Origin: Blastococcus sp. TF02-8
GTDB taxonomy: Bacteria; Actinomycetota; Actinomycetes; Mycobacteriales; Geodermatophilaceae
Direction: 5' to 3'
DNA length: 64,000 nucleotides
NCBI RefSeq assembly: GCF_003319175.1
Contig: NZ_QOHK01000006.1
Location: 219,492-283,491 of the forward strand
In this document: positions 52,922 to 62,476 of the stretch, piece by piece
Position numbering within the stretch: the first letter of the stretch is position 1
Layout of the letters: each line of letters starts with the position of its first letter
The notes under the pieces: model-generated
Seen by the model: the letters and a program-made list of their open reading frames with translations, nothing else
The model's database searches: none
What the model was told of the DNA's origin: nothing
Translations under genes and position numbers: made by a program

Positions 52922-54697
52922 GTGTCCCGCCGCAGAGACGCCGTCGTGCGGCGCGGGCTCCGCCACATCGGTCGGGCCGTCGCCGAGCAGCCGGGCATGT
53001 TCACCCTCGCCCTGCTCGCCAGCAGCCTCTACGGCGCGATGACCGTCGCGAGCGCCTGGGTGATCGGCGAGGTCACCGACCGGGTGCTGCTCCCGTCCTT
53101 CGACGACGGCGTCACCACCGCCTCGGCGCTGGCGCTCGCGGCGCTGGCGATCCTCGGCGTCGCCGTCCTCAAGATCGTCGGCATCCTGGGCCGGCGGCTG
53201 TTCGCCGGCGTCATGAGCTACCGGCTGCAGGCCGAGTACCGCCGCCGGGTCACCGGCCAGTACCTGCGGCTGCCGCTGTCCTGGCACCAACGCCACCCGA
53301 CCGGCCAGCTGCTGTCGAACGCCAACTCCGACGTCGAGTCCGCCTGGTTCTTCGTCGCGCCGCTGCCCTTCGCCTGCGGCGCCCTGGTGATGATCGCGAT
53401 CACCAGCGTCGCCCTCGTCCTCACCGACCCGCTGCTGGCCCTGGTCGGCCTGGTCGTGTTCCCGCTGGTGTTCGTCGCCAACGTCGTCTACTCGCAGGTG
53501 ATGAGCCCCCGCATGCAGCGGGCGCAGCAGCTGCGCGCCGAGGTCAGCGAGATCGCGCACGAGAGCTTCGACGCCGGCCTCGTGGTCAAGACCCTCGGCC
53601 GGGAGGAGAGCGAGACCGCGCGCTTCGGGGCCAGGGCCGAGGAGCTGCGCGACGGTCTGATCGCCGTCGGCCGCGTGCGCGGGCTGTTCGACCCGATGAT
53701 GGAGGCGCTGCCGAACCTGGGCACGCTCGCGGTGCTGCTCATCGGCGCCGGGCGGGTCGCCGACGGCGCCACCGACGCCGGTGAGCTGGTGTCGATCGCC
53801 TACCTGTTCACCCTGCTCGCGCTGCCGATCCGCGCCATCGGCTGGGTGCTGGCCGACCTGCCGCGCGCACTGGCCGGGTTCGACCGCGTGACCCCGGTGC
53901 TCGAGGCGACCGGGGAGACCCCGTACGGGGCCGAGTCGGCGACCGCCGCCGGCGGTGGGGCCGGGGTGGCGGTGGACGGCGTCGGCTTCGCCTTCGACGG
54001 CGCGGAGCGGCCCACGCTCCACGGGGTCGCCTTCGAGGTGCCGGCCGGTCGCACGGTCGCCGTCGTCGGGCCCACGGGCTCGGGCAAGTCCACGCTCGCC
54101 GGACTGCTGGTGCGCCTGGTCGACCCGACCGACGGCGCGGTGCTGCTCGACGGCATCGACCTGCGCCGGCTCCGCGAGGGGGAGGTCAGCGGCCAGGCGG
54201 CGTTCGTCGCGCAGAGCGCGTTCCTCTTCGACGACACGGTGCGGGACAACGTCACCCTCGGCGGGCCGTTTCCCGATGACGACGTGTGGGCCGCGCTGCG
54301 GGTCGCCGCCGCCGACGGCTTCGTCTCGGCGCTGCCCGAGGGCCTGGACACCCGGGTGGGGGAGCGCGGCGCCTCGCTCTCGGGCGGGCAGCGCCAGCGG
54401 CTCGCGCTGGCCCGCGCCGTCGTCCGCCGGCCCCGGCTGCTCGTCCTCGACGACGCCACCAGCGCCGTCGACCCCGCCGTGGAGGCCCGCATCCTGGACG
54501 CGCTGCGCGGGAGCGACACCCCGACGACCGTGGTGGTCGTCGCCTACCGGCAGGCCACCATCGCGCTCGCCGACGAGGTGGTGTGGCTGGAGGACGGGCG
54601 GGCCGTGGCCCGCGGCAGCCACGAGCAGCTCCTCGCCGAGGTCCCCGGCTACGCCGCCCTCGTCCGCGCCTACCAGCAGGCCGAGGTGCCGGCGTGA
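52922..54697 (+). CDS. ABC exporter half-transporter with degenerate catalytic site
   Basis: 591-aa type IV (exporter) subunit: six membrane helices (about residues 25-310) and an ATPase domain. Walker A VGPTGSGKST and signature LSGGQRQRLALARA are normal. Walker B reads LLVLDDATS, with Asp at the catalytic Glu position, and the switch region reads VVAYRQ, where the His is Tyr. This is the typical non-hydrolysing half of a heterodimer. GTG 52922 has GAGGAG 4 nt upstream; in-frame ATG 52889 is an alternative. Overlaps its partner (GTGA). Confidence 0.9.
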   Translation: MSRRRDAVVRRGLRHIGRAVAEQPGMFTLALLASSLYGAMTVASAWVIGEVTDRVLLPSFDDGVTTASALALAALAILGVAVLKIVGILGRRLFAGVMSYRLQAEYRRRVTGQYLRLPLSWHQRHPTGQLLSNANSDVESAWFFVAPLPFACGALVMIAITSVALVLTDPLLALVGLVVFPLVFVANVVYSQVMSPRMQRAQQLRAEVSEIAHESFDAGLVVKTLGREESETARFGARAEELRDGLIAVGRVRGLFDPMMEALPNLGTLAVLLIGAGRVADGATDAGELVSIAYLFTLLALPIRAIGWVLADLPRALAGFDRVTPVLEATGETPYGAESATAAGGGAGVAVDGVGFAFDGAERPTLHGVAFEVPAGRTVAVVGPTGSGKSTLAGLLVRLVDPTDGAVLLDGIDLRRLREGEVSGQAAFVAQSAFLFDDTVRDNVTLGGPFPDDDVWAALRVAAADGFVSALPEGLDTRVGERGASLSGGQRQRLALARAVVRRPRLLVLDDATSAVDPAVEARILDALRGSDTPTTVVVVAYRQATIALADEVVWLEDGRAVARGSHEQLLAEVPGYAALVRAYQQAEVPA

Positions 54698-56529
54698 CCG
54701 GCGGCGTGAGCGCCACCGCCGCGCGGACCGAGGGCAGCCTCGCCACGCTCCGCCGGGGCCTGAGGATGATGCCGGAGTTCCGGCGCGGGCTGCCGGTCAC
54801 CTTCGCCCTCGCGCTGCTGGCCACCACCGGGCGGGTCGTCGTCCCCATCGCCGTCCAGCAGGTCATCGACCGCGGGCTGAACGGTCCCGGCGGCGCGGAC
54901 CTGGACCTGGTGCGCGACCTCGTGCTGCTCTGCGCTCTGGTCGTGGTGGTCACCGCGGTGGCGGTCTACCGGATGAACGTGCGGCTGTTCCGCACCACGG
55001 AGACCGCGCTGGCCAACCTCCGGGTGCGCGCGTTCCGGCACGTGCACGACCTGTCGGTGCTGCACCAGCAGGGCGAGCGCCGCGGCTCCCTGGTCTCCCG
55101 CGTCACCAGCGACGTCGACCAGCTGTCGGTGTTCATGCAGTGGGGTGGCGTGCTCGGCCTGGTCAGCGTCGGCCAGCTGCTCGTGGCCACCGTCGTCATG
55201 GGCGTCTACTCCTGGCAGCTGACCCTGCTGGTGCTCGTCTGCTTCGTCCCGCTGGTGGTCGCGATCAGGGCCTTCGCCCGCCGGCTGGTCGTCGTCTACG
55301 GCGTCGTGCGGGCCCGCGTCGGTGACGTGCTCGCGGCGGTGGCCGAGTCGGTCGTGGGTGCCCCGACCGTGCGCGCCTACGGCGTCCGGGCCCGCACCGC
55401 CGCCCGCCTCGACGCCGCCATCGCCCGGCACTACCGGGCGCAGGTCGACGCGCAGAAGGTGACCGCCGCGGTGTTCGTCAGCGGCGAGTTCGTCGCCGCC
55501 CTCGCCAACGCCGCCGTCGTGGTCGTCGGGGTGCTGCTCGGCCTGGCCGGCGACATCACGGCCGGCACCCTGGTCGCCTTCCTCTTCCTCGTGACCCTGT
55601 TCGTCGCCCCGGTGCAGACGGCCAGCGAGGTGCTCAACGAGGCGCAGAACGCCGTCGCCGGGTTCCGCCGGGTGCTCGACGTGCTCGACACCGAGCCGGA
55701 CGTCCGCGACCCCGCCGTCGCCACCCCCGACCGTGCCCGCGAGCTGCCCGACGGACCGCTCGGCGTGCGCTTCGAGCACGTCACCTTCCGGTACGACCCC
55801 GGGGCGCGTCCGGCGCTCGACGACGTGGACCTCACCATCGAGCCCCGCCGCCGGGTGGCCGTCGTCGGCGAGACCGGTTCGGGGAAGACGACCTTCGCCA
55901 AGCTGGTCACCCGGCTCATGGACCCCACCGGTGGGCGTGTGCTGCTCGGCTCCGACGCCGAGGGCTGGCTACCGCTGACCGACGTCGCCTTCGCGTCGCT
56001 GCGCTCCCGGGTGGTCATGGTCCCGCAGGACGGGTTCCTCTTCGACGCCTCGGTCGCCGAGAACGTGCGGTACGGCCGGCCCGGGATGGGCGACGACGAG
56101 GTGCGCGCCTCCTTCGACGAACTGGGCCTGGGCTCGTGGGTCGACGGGCTGGCCGACGGCGTGGCGACGCCGGTGGGGCAGCGCGGCGAGTCGCTGTCGG
56201 CGGGGGAGCGGCAGCTGGTCGCGGTCGCCCGTGCCTACGTCGCCGACCCGCACCTGCTCGTGCTGGACGAGGCCACCAGCGCGGTCGACCCGGCCACCGA
56301 GCAGCGGCTGACCCGCGCGCTGGACACCCTCACGGCCGGGCGGACCACGCTCACCATCGCGCACCGGCTCTCCACGGCGGAGCGGGCCGACGAGGTGCTC
56401 GTCGTCGACGCCGGGCACGTCGTCCAGCGCGGGACGCACGCCGAGCTCGTGGCGGCGGAGGGGCCGTACGCGCGGCTGCACGCCTCGTGGCGCCGGTCGT
56501 CGGCCGGGGAGCCCGAGCCGGTCGGCTGA
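54694..56529 (+). CDS. ABC exporter half-transporter, catalytic partner
   Basis: 611-aa partner subunit. Walker A VGETGSGKTT, Walker B LLVLDEATSAVD and switch His IAHRLST are canonical, but the signature is LSAGERQLVA instead of LSGGQ. Because that signature pairs with the Walker motifs of the other subunit, the defects fall on the same composite site. The six-helix domain contains SRVTSDVDQLSVF. Substrate (drug, lipid or peptide) unknown. Confidence 0.9.
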   Translation: MTGGVSATAARTEGSLATLRRGLRMMPEFRRGLPVTFALALLATTGRVVVPIAVQQVIDRGLNGPGGADLDLVRDLVLLCALVVVVTAVAVYRMNVRLFRTTETALANLRVRAFRHVHDLSVLHQQGERRGSLVSRVTSDVDQLSVFMQWGGVLGLVSVGQLLVATVVMGVYSWQLTLLVLVCFVPLVVAIRAFARRLVVVYGVVRARVGDVLAAVAESVVGAPTVRAYGVRARTAARLDAAIARHYRAQVDAQKVTAAVFVSGEFVAALANAAVVVVGVLLGLAGDITAGTLVAFLFLVTLFVAPVQTASEVLNEAQNAVAGFRRVLDVLDTEPDVRDPAVATPDRARELPDGPLGVRFEHVTFRYDPGARPALDDVDLTIEPRRRVAVVGETGSGKTTFAKLVTRLMDPTGGRVLLGSDAEGWLPLTDVAFASLRSRVVMVPQDGFLFDASVAENVRYGRPGMGDDEVRASFDELGLGSWVDGLADGVATPVGQRGESLSAGERQLVAVARAYVADPHLLVLDEATSAVDPATEQRLTRALDTLTAGRTTLTIAHRLSTAERADEVLVVDAGHVVQRGTHAELVAAEGPYARLHASWRRSSAGEPEPVG

Positions 56530-56582
56530 CCGCCGCCGGTGTGTCCGTCGTCCGGGGGAACCCCGCAGGACCGGATCACCCC

Positions 56583-56588
56583 TAGCCT
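56583..56588 (+). promoter_or_regulatory. -10 box TAGCCT for the 56595 gene
   Basis: TAGCCT, 6 nt before ATG 56595. Confidence 0.5.
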
Positions 56589-56594
56589 GCGGGC

Positions 56595-57455
56595 ATGTCC
56601 GCACCCGTCTCGCCGTCGGTCACATCCGCTGCGCCGGTTCGACGGCCCCTGACGGTGCTCGTCGCGGGCGTGCTCACCATCGTCGGGGCGGTCGCCGGCC
56701 TCCTGCTGCCGATCGGTCTGGCCGACCTCGTCACCCGCGTCCTCTACCCGCTGCTCGGGGAGTTCCCGCCCGCCTGGGTCGGTCAGCTGGCCTTCGCCGC
56801 CGTGTGGGGGATCGCGTTCGGCGTCCCCGCGTTGCAGCTCGCCGGAGCCGTGCGGTTGCTGTCCGGCCGGGGGCGCCGGCTGCTGCTGCTCACCGGTCCG
56901 CTGTCGCTGTTCGGGGTCGGTCGCGTGGTGCAGGCGCTGGCCGAGCGGCCGGACGACGCCGGCTGGCGGGTGCTGCTGGTGCTGTCGGCGCTACCCGTCC
57001 TCGGCGCGCTCCTGGCGGCGCTCCCGCCCACGCGCCCTGCCGCCCGAGCGGCCGCTGCATCCATGCCCGGGGCGGCGGGTGTCGCCGCCGTGCTGGGTCT
57101 GCTGGGGTGCGCCTTCCCTCTGTTCCAGGCGGTGCTGGCCCTGGTCGACCGGCTGGTCGTCGGTGACCGGACGGGAAGCGGCCAGCCGGTCGCACTCCTG
57201 GTGCTGGAGGTCGGGCTCCTGGTCGCGACGTTCGTCGGGGCCCTGCTGTTGCTCGGCCGCCGGTCCTGGCTCGGTCTCGCCGTGCCGGCCGCTGCCTACT
57301 GCCTGGTGGCCGGGACGGCGAACTCCTCCTCCTCCTCCGTCATCCTGGCCGCGCCCCTGCCCGCCGGCGCAGCGGTCCTGGCGGTGCTGCCCTCCGTCCG
57401 ACGGTGGATCGGTACCCGGAGCGACTCACCCGGGGAGGGGGAGGCGCGGGCCTGA
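56595..57455 (+). CDS. Polytopic membrane protein, unknown family
   Basis: 286 aa, about seven to eight hydrophobic segments starting at residue 19 (LTVLVAGVLTIVGAVAGLLL) and ending near 270. Short cytoplasmic ends; no catalytic motif recognised. The 24-bp gap to the next gene contains that gene's own -10, so it is probably transcribed alone. Confidence 0.78.
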   Translation: MSAPVSPSVTSAAPVRRPLTVLVAGVLTIVGAVAGLLLPIGLADLVTRVLYPLLGEFPPAWVGQLAFAAVWGIAFGVPALQLAGAVRLLSGRGRRLLLLTGPLSLFGVGRVVQALAERPDDAGWRVLLVLSALPVLGALLAALPPTRPAARAAAASMPGAAGVAAVLGLLGCAFPLFQAVLALVDRLVVGDRTGSGQPVALLVLEVGLLVATFVGALLLLGRRSWLGLAVPAAAYCLVAGTANSSSSSVILAAPLPAGAAVLAVLPSVRRWIGTRSDSPGEGEARA

Positions 57456-57465
57456 GCACGCCCGC

Positions 57466-57471
57466 TAGCGT
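57466..57471 (+). promoter_or_regulatory. -10 box TAGCGT for the flavin dehydrogenase gene
   Basis: TAGCGT, 7 nt before GTG 57479. Confidence 0.5.
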
Positions 57472-57478
57472 CCGGGGT

Positions 57479-59146
57479 GTGAGCACGAACACCGGCTTCG
57501 AGGCCGACGTCGTCGTCGTAGGAGCGGGGCTGGCCGGACTGGTCGCCACCGCCGAGCTCGCCGATGCCGGCAAGCGCGTGATCCTGGTCGACCAGGAGCC
57601 CGAGCAGTCCCTCGGCGGGCAGGCGTGGTGGTCCTTCGGTGGCCTGTTCCTCGTCGACTCGCCCGAGCAGCGCCGCCTCCGGGTGCGCGACTCCCTGGAG
57701 CTGGCCCGCCAGGACTGGTTCGGCACCGCCGGCTTCGACCGCGACACCGACCACTGGCCGCGCCAGTGGGCAGAGGCCTACCTGCAGTTCGCGGCGGGGG
57801 AGAAGCGCTCCTGGCTGAAGTCCCAGGGCATCGGCTTCTTCCCGATCGTCGGGTGGGCCGAGCGCGGTGGCTACACGGCGACCGGGCACGGCAACTCGGT
57901 GCCGCGCTTCCACATCGTGTGGGGCACCGGGCCGGGCATCGTCGCGCCGTTCGAGCGCCGGGTGCGCGCTGCCGCGGAGCGCGGTCTGGTGCAGCTGCGG
58001 TTCCGGCACCGGGTCTCGGAGCTCGTCGTGAGCGGCGGCGCCGTGACCGGCGTGCGCGGCACCGTCCTGGAGCCCAGCGACGTCGCCCGCGGCGAGGCCA
58101 GCTCGCGCACCGAGGTGGGAGAGTTCGAGTTCGGCGCGCAGGCCGTCGTCGTCACCTCCGGCGGTATCGGCGGCAACCACGAGCTGGTGCGGCAGAACTG
58201 GCCCGCGCGGCTCGGGCCGGCGCCGCAGCGGATGCTGTCGGGCGTCCCGGCGCACGTCGACGGCCGCATGCAGCAGGCCGCCGTCGCGGCCGGTGCCAGC
58301 ATGGTCAACAGCGACCGCATGTGGCACTACACCGAGGGCATCGCCAACCATTCCCCGGTGTGGGCGCAGCACGGCATCCGCATCCTGCCGGGGCCGTCCT
58401 CGCTCTGGCTGGACGCGACCGGGCAGCGGCTGCCCGTCCCGCTCTTCCCCGGTTTCGACACCCTCGGCACGTTGGCGCACATCGGGCAGACCGGCCACGA
58501 GCACACCTGGTTCGTCGCCACGAAGAAGATCGTGGAGAAGGAGTTCGCGCTCTCGGGCTCCGAGCAGAACCCCGACCTCACCGGCAAGGACGTCAAGCTC
58601 CTGATCAACCGGGCGCGGGCCGGTGTCGCCGCGCCGGTGCAGGCGTTCCTCGACCGCGGCGAGGACTTCGTCGTCGCCCCCACGCTGCCCGAGCTGGTGG
58701 CGGGCATGAACCGGATCACCGGCGGTGCCCCGGCGCTGGACCTGGCGCAGGTGGAGCGGGAGATCGTGGCGCGCGACCGCGAGGTCGGCAACGCGTTCAC
58801 CAAGGACCTGCAGCTCACCGCCATCCGCGGCGCCCGGAACTACCTCGGCGACAAGCTCATCCGCGTGGCCCCGCCGCACCGGCTGCTCGACCCCGAGGCC
58901 GGGCCGCTGATCGCGGTGCGCCTGAACATCATCACGCGCAAGACCCTCGGCGGGCTGGAGACCGACCTGTCGGGGCGGGTCCTGCGCCCCGGCGGCGAGG
59001 TGTTCCCCGGGCTGTACGCCGCCGGCGAGGTGGCGGGCTTCGGCGGTGGCGGCGTGCACGGCTACCGCTCGCTGGAGGGCACCTTCCTCGGGGGCTGCCT
59101 GTTCAGCGGTCGGACCGCCGGTCGCGCCCTGGCGGCCGCCCTGTGA
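57479..59146 (+). CDS. FAD-binding dehydrogenase, Rv0785/KstD-like
   Basis: 555-aa flavoprotein of the succinate dehydrogenase/3-ketosteroid dehydrogenase superfamily. N-terminal ADVVVVGAGLAGLVATAELA is the FAD Rossmann loop. GGQAWWSFGGLFLVDSPEQ and SGGIGGNHELVRQNWP are typical of the Rv0785-like group. The C-terminus has LYAAGEVAGFGGGGVHGYRS and FLGGCLFSGRTAG, closing the FAD site. Substrate not determined; steroid use is only a family possibility. Confidence 0.9.
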   Translation: MSTNTGFEADVVVVGAGLAGLVATAELADAGKRVILVDQEPEQSLGGQAWWSFGGLFLVDSPEQRRLRVRDSLELARQDWFGTAGFDRDTDHWPRQWAEAYLQFAAGEKRSWLKSQGIGFFPIVGWAERGGYTATGHGNSVPRFHIVWGTGPGIVAPFERRVRAAAERGLVQLRFRHRVSELVVSGGAVTGVRGTVLEPSDVARGEASSRTEVGEFEFGAQAVVVTSGGIGGNHELVRQNWPARLGPAPQRMLSGVPAHVDGRMQQAAVAAGASMVNSDRMWHYTEGIANHSPVWAQHGIRILPGPSSLWLDATGQRLPVPLFPGFDTLGTLAHIGQTGHEHTWFVATKKIVEKEFALSGSEQNPDLTGKDVKLLINRARAGVAAPVQAFLDRGEDFVVAPTLPELVAGMNRITGGAPALDLAQVEREIVARDREVGNAFTKDLQLTAIRGARNYLGDKLIRVAPPHRLLDPEAGPLIAVRLNIITRKTLGGLETDLSGRVLRPGGEVFPGLYAAGEVAGFGGGGVHGYRSLEGTFLGGCLFSGRTAGRALAAAL

Positions 59147-59168
59147 GCGGGAGCGAACGGACGTCCCG

Positions 59169-59837
59169 GTGAGCGACCCCTGGGCCGGCTCCTCCCCGGA
59201 CGGGGAGCCGGCCTACACCGGACCGCCGCCCACGACGCCGCCGCCTGCGTACGGACCGCCTGCGTACGGGCCGCCTGGGTACGGGCCGCCCGGCTACTGG
59301 CCCGCGCCGTACGCGCCGGCGCCGTACGCGCCCATGCCCTACGGTCCCGGCCCCTACGGCGTCCCGCGGCCACCCGCGCGGCCGGGCACCGTCGTGGGCG
59401 CGGCCGTCATGACCTTCGTCCAGGCCGCAGTGGTGCTGGTCGCCTCCCTGTACGTGTGGTTCTCCGCTGCCGTGCTGCAGAGCGCCGTCGACGAGGACCC
59501 GACGGGTGCGCCCACGGCCGCCTACGAGCTCTCCGACCTCGGCACCACGCTCGCCGTGGTCCAGCTCGTCTCGGTCGTGCTGCTCGTCGTCGGCGGCGTC
59601 CTGGCGCTGACCCGGCGCACGCGGGTGTCCTGGCTGGTGCTGGTCGGCGCGCTCGCCGTGCAGGTCGTCATCGCCGTGTACTGGGCGGTGCGGCTGGACT
59701 CGATCCTCGGCCAGGTCGTCGAGGTGGAGAGCGTCCTCGCCGTCATCTCGCTGTTCTTCGCCACCCTCCCGCTCGTCTCGCTGGGGTTGCTCCTCATCGG
59801 TTCGGGACGCCGCTGGTTCACCGGGCCGCAGGTCTGA
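59169..59837 (+). CDS. Membrane protein with Pro/Tyr/Gly-rich N-terminus
   Basis: 222 aa. About 65 N-terminal residues form [24 protein letters not shown] repeats. They are followed by four membrane segments (about 75-97, 122-145, 151-172, 183-205). It resembles the layout of the 49.1-49.7 kb protein but is not obviously homologous. GTG 59169, 22 nt after the dehydrogenase stop. Confidence 0.78.
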   Translation: MSDPWAGSSPDGEPAYTGPPPTTPPPAYGPPAYGPPGYGPPGYWPAPYAPAPYAPMPYGPGPYGVPRPPARPGTVVGAAVMTFVQAAVVLVASLYVWFSAAVLQSAVDEDPTGAPTAAYELSDLGTTLAVVQLVSVVLLVVGGVLALTRRTRVSWLVLVGALAVQVVIAVYWAVRLDSILGQVVEVESVLAVISLFFATLPLVSLGLLLIGSGRRWFTGPQV

Positions 59838-59850
59838 GCGGGGAGCACGG

Positions 59851-59856
59851 CAGACT
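59851..59856 (+). promoter_or_regulatory. -10 box CAGACT for hisI
   Basis: CAGACT, 6 nt before ATG 59863; likely promoter of the hisI-trpE-trp membrane protein unit. Confidence 0.5.
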
Positions 59857-59862
59857 GGCGGC

Positions 59863-60237
59863 ATGTCCGACCCGCGCCCCGAACCGGTCCTCGTCCCCGA
59901 GGTCGCCGCGCTGCTGAGCCACGACCCGAACGGCCTGGTCGCCGCCGTCGTCCAGCAGCACGACACCCGCGAGGTGCTGATGGTCGCCTGGATGGACGAC
60001 GAGGCGCTGCGCCGGACGCTCACCACGGGCCGGGCCACGTACTGGTCGCGCAGCCGCGGCGAGTACTGGGTGAAGGGGGAGACCTCGGGCAACCGGCAGT
60101 GGGTCCGCGAGGTCCGCGTCGACTGCGACGGCGACGCGTTGCTGGTCCTCGTCGACCAGGAGGGCGCGGCGTGCCACACCGGCGAGCGCAGCTGCTTCTA
60201 CCGCACGCTGCCGGCCGTCGAGGGGGTGCGCCCGTGA
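59863..60237 (+). CDS. hisI: Phosphoribosyl-AMP cyclohydrolase
   Basis: Monofunctional HisI, 124 aa, opening the PR-AMP ring in the third step of histidine synthesis. [38 protein letters not shown] and [10 protein letters not shown] carry the Zn/Mg ligands. The stop overlaps trpE (GTGA), coupling the two pathways. Confidence 0.96.
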   Translation: MSDPRPEPVLVPEVAALLSHDPNGLVAAVVQQHDTREVLMVAWMDDEALRRTLTTGRATYWSRSRGEYWVKGETSGNRQWVREVRVDCDGDALLVLVDQEGAACHTGERSCFYRTLPAVEGVRP

Positions 60238-61745
60238 GGTTCGGCGTCACCACCCCGAGCCGCGAGGAGTTCGCGGCGACCGGCGGGACGGGCGGGCAGG
60301 TCATGGTCCCGGTGACCCGCCGGCTGCTCGCCGACGGGCAGACGGCGGTCGGCATCTACCGGGCGCTCGTCGGCGACCGCCCGGGCACCGTGCTCCTGGA
60401 GTCCGCCGAGCAGGGCAAGCGCTGGGCCCGGTACAGCTTCGTCGGCGTCCGCAGCGCGGGCGTGCTGACCGAGCGCGACGGCCGCACGCAGTGGCTGGGG
60501 GAGGACCTGCCCGGCCTCACCGACGACCTGCCGACCGATCCGCTGGAGGCGGTGCGGGTGGTGGCCCGGCGCCTGCGCTCCCCGCGCACGCCGGGTCTCC
60601 CGCCGCTGACCGGCGGGCTGGTCGGCTACCTGGGCTACGACGTCGTCCGGCGGCTGGAGCGGCTGCCCTCGACCAGCACCGACGACCTCGGCATGCCGGA
60701 GCTGGCCATGATGCTGGTGACCGACCTGGCCGTGCTCGACCACAGCGACGGCTCGGTCCTGCTGATCGCCAACGCGGTCGCCGGGGCGGCCGGCGGTTAC
60801 GACGACGCCGTCGCCCGGCTGGACGCGATGGCGTCGGCGCTGACCGGTGCCGTGGCGCCGACCGTCTCCGTCTTCGAGCGCGCCGACGCGCCACCCGTGC
60901 GCAGCAACCTCGAACCCGGTGCGTTCGAGACCGGGGTCGAGCGGGTCCGCGAGCACATCCGCGCCGGCGACGCCTTCCAGGTGGTGCTCTCCCAGCGGTT
61001 CGAGCTGGCGACCGAGGTGGAGGCGCTGGACCTCTACCGGGTGCTGCGCGCGACCAACCCCTCGCCGTACATGTACCTGCTGCGCTTCGCCGGCCGCGAG
61101 TCGCCGTTCGACGTCGTCGGCTCCTCGCCGGAGGCGCTGGTCACCGTGACCGGGACCTCCGCCGTCGTGCACCCGCCGGCCGGGACCCGCCCGCGCGGGG
61201 CCACGCCCGAGGAGGACCTGCGGCTGGCCGAGGGGCTGCTCGCCGACCCCAAGGAGCGCGCGGAGCACGTGATGCTGGTCGACCTGGCGCGCAACGACCT
61301 GGGGCGGGTCTGCGTGCCGGGCAGCGTCGAGGTGCCGGACTTCATGCGGGTCGAGCACTACAGCCACGTCATGCACCTGGTCTCGACCGTCGCCGGCGAG
61401 GTGAGCCCCGGCTGCGACGCCCTCGACGTCTTCGACGCGACGTTCCCGGCCGGCACGGTCTCCGGGGCACCGAAGCCCAGCGCGATGACGATCATCGAGA
61501 CCCTCGAGCCGACCCGCCGGGCGCTCTACGCCGGCACGGTCGGCTACTTCGACGCGAGCGGCGACATGGACATGGCGATCGCCATCCGCACCGCGGTGCT
61601 GCACGACGGTCGCGCCTACGTCCAGGCCGGCGCCGGCATCGTGGCCGACAGCGACGCGGCCACCGAGGAGGCCGAGACCCGGCACAAGGCGCGGGCGGTG
61701 CTGTCGGCGATCGCGACCGCGGAGAGCCTGCGGGACCTCGCGTGA
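60234..61745 (+). CDS. trpE: Anthranilate synthase component I
   Basis: Chorismate-using enzyme of 503 aa making anthranilate with Trp[19 protein letters not shown] near the N-terminus forms the Trp feedback site region. The catalytic core has [51 protein letters not shown] and [11 protein letters not shown]. Overlaps hisI and the next gene by GTGA. No trpG lies in the window. Confidence 0.97.
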   Translation: MRFGVTTPSREEFAATGGTGGQVMVPVTRRLLADGQTAVGIYRALVGDRPGTVLLESAEQGKRWARYSFVGVRSAGVLTERDGRTQWLGEDLPGLTDDLPTDPLEAVRVVARRLRSPRTPGLPPLTGGLVGYLGYDVVRRLERLPSTSTDDLGMPELAMMLVTDLAVLDHSDGSVLLIANAVAGAAGGYDDAVARLDAMASALTGAVAPTVSVFERADAPPVRSNLEPGAFETGVERVREHIRAGDAFQVVLSQRFELATEVEALDLYRVLRATNPSPYMYLLRFAGRESPFDVVGSSPEALVTVTGTSAVVHPPAGTRPRGATPEEDLRLAEGLLADPKERAEHVMLVDLARNDLGRVCVPGSVEVPDFMRVEHYSHVMHLVSTVAGEVSPGCDALDVFDATFPAGTVSGAPKPSAMTIIETLEPTRRALYAGTVGYFDASGDMDMAIAIRTAVLHDGRAYVQAGAGIVADSDAATEEAETRHKARAVLSAIATAESLRDLA

Positions 61746-62362
61746 GCGGGCCGGGGCGGCGCCGAGAGCTCACCGCGGCGGTCGCGGGCTCTGCCGTGGC
61801 CGGGGCGCTGGCGCTGTCGGCGGCCGGTCAGCGCTGGGCCGGGGTCACCGTCGAGCGCCGGTCACCGCTGCCGCCCGTCGTCGGCACGCTCTCCGGTGGC
61901 GACGCCGCGCCGCTGGTCACGGCCGCCGGGCTGGTGCTGCTGGCCGCGGCGGTGGCGCTGCTGGCCGTGCGGGGCGTCGGGCGGGTGGTGATCGGCCTGC
62001 TGACCGCCCTGGCCGGTGGCGCGCTGCTGTGGTCCGGCGTGCGCGTCCTGGCCGGGGGCGTGTCGGAGGCCGCGGCCGGGCTCCCGGGTGCCGGGGGCAG
62101 CAGCGTCACCTCCGTCGTCGTCGACCTCTCGCCCGCCTGGCCGGTGGTCGCGGTGGTGGCCGGCGTGCTCGGGGTGGCGGTCGGGTTGCTGGCCGCGCTG
62201 CGTGGTCGGGGCTGGCCGGGCATGGGCCGTCGCTACGAGCGCACGCCGGCGGTGGCGCCGGCCCGTACCGACGAGGACCGCGCGCAGGAGGCATGGAAGG
62301 CCCTGGACCGCGGGGAGGACCCGACCGACCCGCCGTCGGCCGGGAGCCGGTCCGACGTATAG
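61742..62362 (+). CDS. Tryptophan-associated membrane protein (Trp_oprn_chp family)
   Basis: 206-aa membrane protein of the TIGR02234/PF09534 family, which in Actinobacteria sits between trpE and trpC. Four hydrophobic segments (about 10-28, 55-74, 80-98, 130-152) and an acidic cytoplasmic tail (TDEDRAQEAWKALDRGEDPT). It may take part in Trp transport or enzyme tethering; no function is proven. GTG 61742 overlaps trpE. Confidence 0.9.
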   Translation: MSGPGRRRELTAAVAGSAVAGALALSAAGQRWAGVTVERRSPLPPVVGTLSGGDAAPLVTAAGLVLLAAAVALLAVRGVGRVVIGLLTALAGGALLWSGVRVLAGGVSEAAAGLPGAGGSSVTSVVVDLSPAWPVVAVVAGVLGVAVGLLAALRGRGWPGMGRRYERTPAVAPARTDEDRAQEAWKALDRGEDPTDPPSAGSRSDV

Positions 62363-62374
62363 CGGAACCGGCTG

Positions 62375-62399
62375 GGCCCGGGGCACCGGCCCCCGGGCC
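62375..62399 (+). terminator. Hairpin between the trp membrane gene and trpC
   Basis: GGCCCGGGG, 7-nt loop, CCCCGGGCC: a 9-bp all-GC stem starting 12 bp after the stop, without a U tract. Together with the -10 just downstream it would separate trpC from the upstream unit, or act as an attenuator. Confidence 0.55.
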
Positions 62400-62420
62400 G
62401 GGTGGCCGAGTGCGTCCTTC

Positions 62421-62426
62421 TACAGT
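62421..62426 (+). promoter_or_regulatory. -10 box TACAGT for trpC
   Basis: TACAGT predicts a leader of about 45 nt holding the purine-rich AGGGG before GTG 62477. No Trp-rich leader peptide is visible. Confidence 0.45.
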
Positions 62427-62476
62427 GGGTCGTCCGTCCGCCGGGGAGGGATCGACGTGGGAGAGGCAGGGGCGCC

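Noticed and set aside
59210..59340. Tandem DNA repeats as a possible regulatory array
   Set aside because: They encode the [14 protein letters not shown] repeats of the membrane protein in frame and are explained by the protein.
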